From NCBI GenBank assembly GCA_023415725.1, contig JAEZJR010000334.1, forward strand, positions 1 to 8,445: a stretch of DNA of 8,445 bases, written 5' to 3'. Below, in pieces: positions 6,063 through 8,445 of the stretch. Within the stretch, counting starts at the first letter, position 1; each line of letters starts with the position of its first letter. Below the pieces are notes generated by a model. That model saw only the letters and a program-made list of their open reading frames with translations. It was not told the origin of the DNA and did no database searches. Origin of the DNA: Acidobacteriota bacterium (lineage in GTDB: Bacteria; Acidobacteriota; Blastocatellia; Pyrinomonadales; Pyrinomonadaceae). A program made the translations under genes and the position numbers.

Positions 6063-6932
6063 TTAATCCGCTACGATCTGGCCGTATAGATCCGGCCGGC
6101 GGTCGCGGAAGAATTGCCAGGTGTTGCGGACCTCGCGGATCTTATCGAGGTCGAGGTCGGCGACGACGAGTTCCGTCTTGTCGCGCGAGCCTTCGGCGAT
6201 TATCTGCCCGCGCGGGTCGCAGAAATAGCTTTGCCCGTAGAATTCCCCGATGTTCCATGGAGCTTCGACTCCCACTCGATTGATCGCCCCGACGAAGTAC
6301 CCGTTCGCCACGGCGTGCGCCGGCTGTTCGAGTTTCCAGAGATATTCACTTAAGCCAGCTACGGTCGCTGAGGGGTTGAATACGATCTCCGCTCCGTTCA
6401 GCCCCAGGCATCTTGCGCCTTCGGGGAAATGCCGGTCATAGCAGATGTAAACCCCGATCCGCGCGAAGGCCGTATCGAAACACGGGTAACCCAGATTGCC
6501 CGGGCGGAAATAGAACTTCTCCCAAAAGCCTGGCGCGACGTGCGGGATGTGCGTTTTGCGATACTTGCCGAGGTAGGTTCCGTCCGCGTCGATCACCGCG
6601 GCGGTGTTGTAGTAGATTCCGGTCTGTTCCTCTTCATAAACCGGAACGATCAGCACCATTCCCTTCTCTTTCGCCACCTCGCGCATCAGCGTAACGGTCG
6701 GCCCGTCCGGCACGCGCTCGACCGCCTCGTACCAGCGCGTCTGTTGCTCCGCGCAGAAGTACGGCGTCGTGAAGATCTCCTGAAAACAAAGTATCTGCAC
6801 TCCCTGCTCCGCCGCCTGCTCGACATATTCGAGCTGGTTCTCGATGTTCTGCTTCTTGATCTCGTCGATCGGCATATCGACGGGAGCGATATTGTGTGCT
6901 TGTATGAGTCCGGCTTTTACTATTCTAGACAT
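6063..6932 (-). CDS. Beta-ureidopropionase-like nitrilase-superfamily amidohydrolase
   Basis: A 289-residue carbon-nitrogen hydrolase with the catalytic Glu-Lys-Cys set: E52 in FQEIF, K126 in YRKTHIP and C164 in ICYDRHFPE; a second Glu (E138) precedes the FRPGN loop. The second half closely follows animal beta-ureidopropionase from memory: NGAEIVFNPSAT (179-190), LSEYLWKLE (194-202), AINRVG (216-221), FYGQSY (231-236). The expected reaction is N-carbamoyl-beta-alanine (or the beta-aminoisobutyrate analogue) to the beta-amino acid plus CO2 and NH3, the third step of reductive pyrimidine breakdown, in the cytoplasm. This fits the preT/preA neighbours. N-carbamoyl-D-amino-acid hydrolase or N-carbamoylputrescine amidase are less likely alternatives, since the motif around Cys164 differs. 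It follows the preceding gene by 3 nt (TGA-TCC-ATG), with no strong ribosome-binding site, and so is probably translated by coupling. Confidence 0.85.
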   Translation of the reverse strand: MSRIVKAGLIQAHNIAPVDMPIDEIKKQNIENQLEYVEQAAEQGVQILCFQEIFTTPYFCAEQQTRWYEAVERVPDGPTVTLMREVAKEKGMVLIVPVYEEEQTGIYYNTAAVIDADGTYLGKYRKTHIPHVAPGFWEKFYFRPGNLGYPCFDTAFARIGVYICYDRHFPEGARCLGLNGAEIVFNPSATVAGLSEYLWKLEQPAHAVANGYFVGAINRVGVEAPWNIGEFYGQSYFCDPRGQIIAEGSRDKTELVVADLDLDKIREVRNTWQFFRDRRPDLYGQIVAD

Positions 6933-6935
6933 GGA

Positions 6936-7448
6936 TCATTTTACGGCAGCCGGTCCTTTTCGAACCGGGGCGAGCAGTTTCGTCACCTCGTCAGTACCGG
7001 CGGCAACCTGGTCGAGGATCTTCTCGAATACCTTTCCTGTTAGCGGCGTAAGGTCTTGTTCGGTTTGAACACGGATCGATCCGAGATCGCTTATCCCTAC
7101 CTTTATGTAGTCCACGTGCATGTTGTACTGCAGCAACTTTTTCATCATTTCAGGAGTAAGATCTATCTCCTTCCCAGCTGCGACATCAGCAAACATTAGT
7201 ACCGACTCGTCCGCTTCGATCAGGATAACGTCGATTTGCGGCTTGTCCTTTCCTTTGTAGGTCACGACGAACGTCCTAGGTCCCTGAAATGGCATATAGT
7301 TTGCCGAAGTTTCCTTTAACAGCCGTTCAAGTTTTGATTCTTTGGCAGGCGCCGTTTTCGCCTGCGCACTTACACTCGTCACCACTGTAAGCATCAGTAG
7401 GATCAGCCCAACAAGGGCAGGAAGATGCGGAAATTTTATTTTACTCAT
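6936..7448 (-). CDS. Secreted small protein, YbjN/CesT-chaperone-like, unknown function
   Basis: A 170-residue protein with a signal peptide (basic start, hydrophobic ALVGLILLMLTVVTSVSA at 11-28, probable cleavage after S-A or A-Q-A). The mature part resembles the YbjN/type III secretion chaperone-like fold: a strand-rich start (TFVVTYKG, IDVILIEADESVLMFADV), a helix after LTPEMMKKLLQYN, DYIKVGISDLGSIRV, then a long helix in TGKVFEKILDQVAAGTDEVTKLL. This resemblance is by pattern only. It is unusual for such a protein to be exported. The ATG has an AGGT ribosome-binding site 7 nt upstream. The gap to the permease is 73 nt with no clear terminator, and the gap to the next gene is 3 nt, so it is part of the operon. 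Confidence 0.7.
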   Translation of the reverse strand: MSKIKFPHLPALVGLILLMLTVVTSVSAQAKTAPAKESKLERLLKETSANYMPFQGPRTFVVTYKGKDKPQIDVILIEADESVLMFADVAAGKEIDLTPEMMKKLLQYNMHVDYIKVGISDLGSIRVQTEQDLTPLTGKVFEKILDQVAAGTDEVTKLLAPVRKGPAAVK

Positions 7449-7521
7449 TCAGTTACCTAAGCGGTGCCCCGGATGGTCACACTAGGGACTCTTCCGCGGA
7501 AACTTCTAAAAACAATGATCC

Positions 7522-8445
7522 TCAAGAAATTTCTCGTGTGATAGATACGGTCGCGGCATTCTTCATCAACAGATAATACAACACAAACGCAACCCCGAAC
7601 GTGACGAACCACGCGTAGACATACAACGTATCGAAAAAGCTCAACTCCGCGACTTGCCCGCCGGGCGTCGTTGCGGCCCGCAGGAAACCCGGCACGACCG
7701 GGACGATCGCAAGAATAAGGGCGACGATCGCCCGCCAATTGAAGCCGCTCTCGTAGTAGTAGATCCCATCCACCTTGAACAGCTCCGCAAGATCGAGACG
7801 CCTGTTCCTGATAATGAAATAGTCGCAGATCAATATCCCGCCGATCGCGCCCATAAGCCCCGAATACCCGATCAGCCACGTAAAGATGTACGCACCCATC
7901 GATGAGAGCAGCTGCCACGGCATCATCACGATCCCGATCACGGCCGTGATCAGCCCACCCGTAACATACGAGATCCGCTTCGGGTCGAGATTCGAGAAAT
8001 CGTTCGACGGCGAAACGACGTTCGCCGCCATGTTGGTGGAGATCTGTGCGAGGAAGATCACTAGCATCGCGAAGAGGATCACGAGCGGGTTATCGAACTT
8101 CTGGATCAGTTTCACCGGGTCCGGGATCGCCTCGCCGTAAATTATCACCGTGGCGCTGGTCACGGCCACGCCGATGAACGCGAACGCCGTCATCGTGGTC
8201 GGCAGGCCGAAAGCCTGCCCCAGCATCTGCGAACGCTGCGAACGCGCGTATCGTGTGAAATCTGGAATGTTAAGGCTCAGCGTCGCCCAATATCCGACCG
8301 ATGCGGTCAACGCTCCCGGGAAAATCGTCCAGAAGTCGCTCTGCTGTTTCTGCAGCGATGTCACGCCGCTAAGAACCTTCCCGAGGCCGCCCGCCGCATT
8401 CGCCGCCCAGATCAATAGAACTAATCCGCCCCATAGCAACAACGG
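7522..8445 (-). CDS. NCS1-family nucleobase/hydantoin/allantoin-type permease, 5' partial
   Basis: The frame stays open to the window edge, so the N-terminus is missing; about 307 residues, the C-terminal 60% or so of a protein usually near 480-500 long, are visible. The TTG at 8442 is an internal Leu, not a start. NCS1 (nucleobase-cation-symport-1) hallmarks are SVGYWATLSLNIPDFTRYAR (48-67), FGLPTTMTAF (78-87), the ISTNMAANVVSPSNDFSNL stretch (134-152) in the substrate-site helix, and WLIGYSGLMGAIGGILICDY (189-208) followed by the cytoplasmic RNRRLDLAELF. About seven or eight membrane spans remain. The likely role is proton- or sodium-coupled uptake of uracil, thymine, a dihydropyrimidine, hydantoin or allantoin; the pyrimidine genes favour a pyrimidine. 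It is the first gene visible in the - strand cluster. A dihydropyrimidinase gene would be expected just upstream, outside the window. Confidence 0.92.
   Translation of the reverse strand, partial: PLLLWGGLVLLIWAANAAGGLGKVLSGVTSLQKQQSDFWTIFPGALTASVGYWATLSLNIPDFTRYARSQRSQMLGQAFGLPTTMTAFAFIGVAVTSATVIIYGEAIPDPVKLIQKFDNPLVILFAMLVIFLAQISTNMAANVVSPSNDFSNLDPKRISYVTGGLITAVIGIVMMPWQLLSSMGAYIFTWLIGYSGLMGAIGGILICDYFIIRNRRLDLAELFKVDGIYYYESGFNWRAIVALILAIVPVVPGFLRAATTPGGQVAELSFFDTLYVYAWFVTFGVAFVLYYLLMKNAATVSITREIS

Noticed and set aside
7493..7502. Palindrome TTCCGCGGAA between the permease and the next gene
   Set aside because: It is only 10 bp, has no T tract and no paired copy; it is expected by chance.

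Overview
The window (about 55% G+C by eye) looks like chromosomal DNA from a free-living bacterium. I favour an Acidobacteriota/Blastocatellia-type soil or sediment organism, judging from the gene mix, the many C-to-T-type dispersed repeats and a GxxExxY gene. That placement is inference; no rRNA or marker gene is present.

Left end (1-1312, + strand). The 3' part of a large secreted carbohydrate-active enzyme gene runs in from outside the window. It carries the C-terminal end of a GH9 (cellulase-type) catalytic domain fused to a CE4-like polysaccharide deacetylase domain. It is followed by a small gene with a strong ribosome-binding site that encodes a single-span membrane peptide. A stretch with no convincing gene (1313-1583) separates this from a long block on the opposite strand.

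Right block (1584-8445, all on the - strand, so it reads right to left). This is a reductive pyrimidine catabolism cluster. In transcription order it holds: an NCS1-family nucleobase/hydantoin-type permease (5' end cut by the window edge); a secreted YbjN/CesT-like small protein of unknown role; a nitrilase-superfamily beta-ureidopropionase; a secreted protein of unknown function; a Rid-family protein lacking the catalytic arginine; PreT; a GxxExxY-family protein; and PreA. The permease would import uracil, thymine or a related ring. PreT/PreA would reduce it with NAD(P)H to the dihydropyrimidine. A dihydropyrimidinase, not seen here and probably upstream beyond 8445, would open the ring. The beta-ureidopropionase would release beta-alanine, CO2 and ammonia. 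Gene junctions are tight (3-4 nt gaps and one 1-nt stop/start overlap) over 4863-7448, which suggests one operon.

The most interesting part is that the operon is interrupted at two consecutive junctions by inverted-repeat elements of one design. Element A (2838-3342) lies between preT and preA. It has 28-bp terminal inverted arms (27/28 identical) enclosing exactly one gene, a GxxExxY protein with PD-(D/E)XK nuclease-like residues. Its outer arm supplies the last six codons and the stop of preT. Element B (4741-4850) lies between the Rid gene and preT. It has diverged 26-bp inverted arms (19/26) around a 58-bp interior with no gene. Every arm of both elements is built from three roughly 9-bp units of the form C-R-C-A-G-A-K. 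A looks like the gene-carrying form and B like a non-autonomous (MITE-like) relative.
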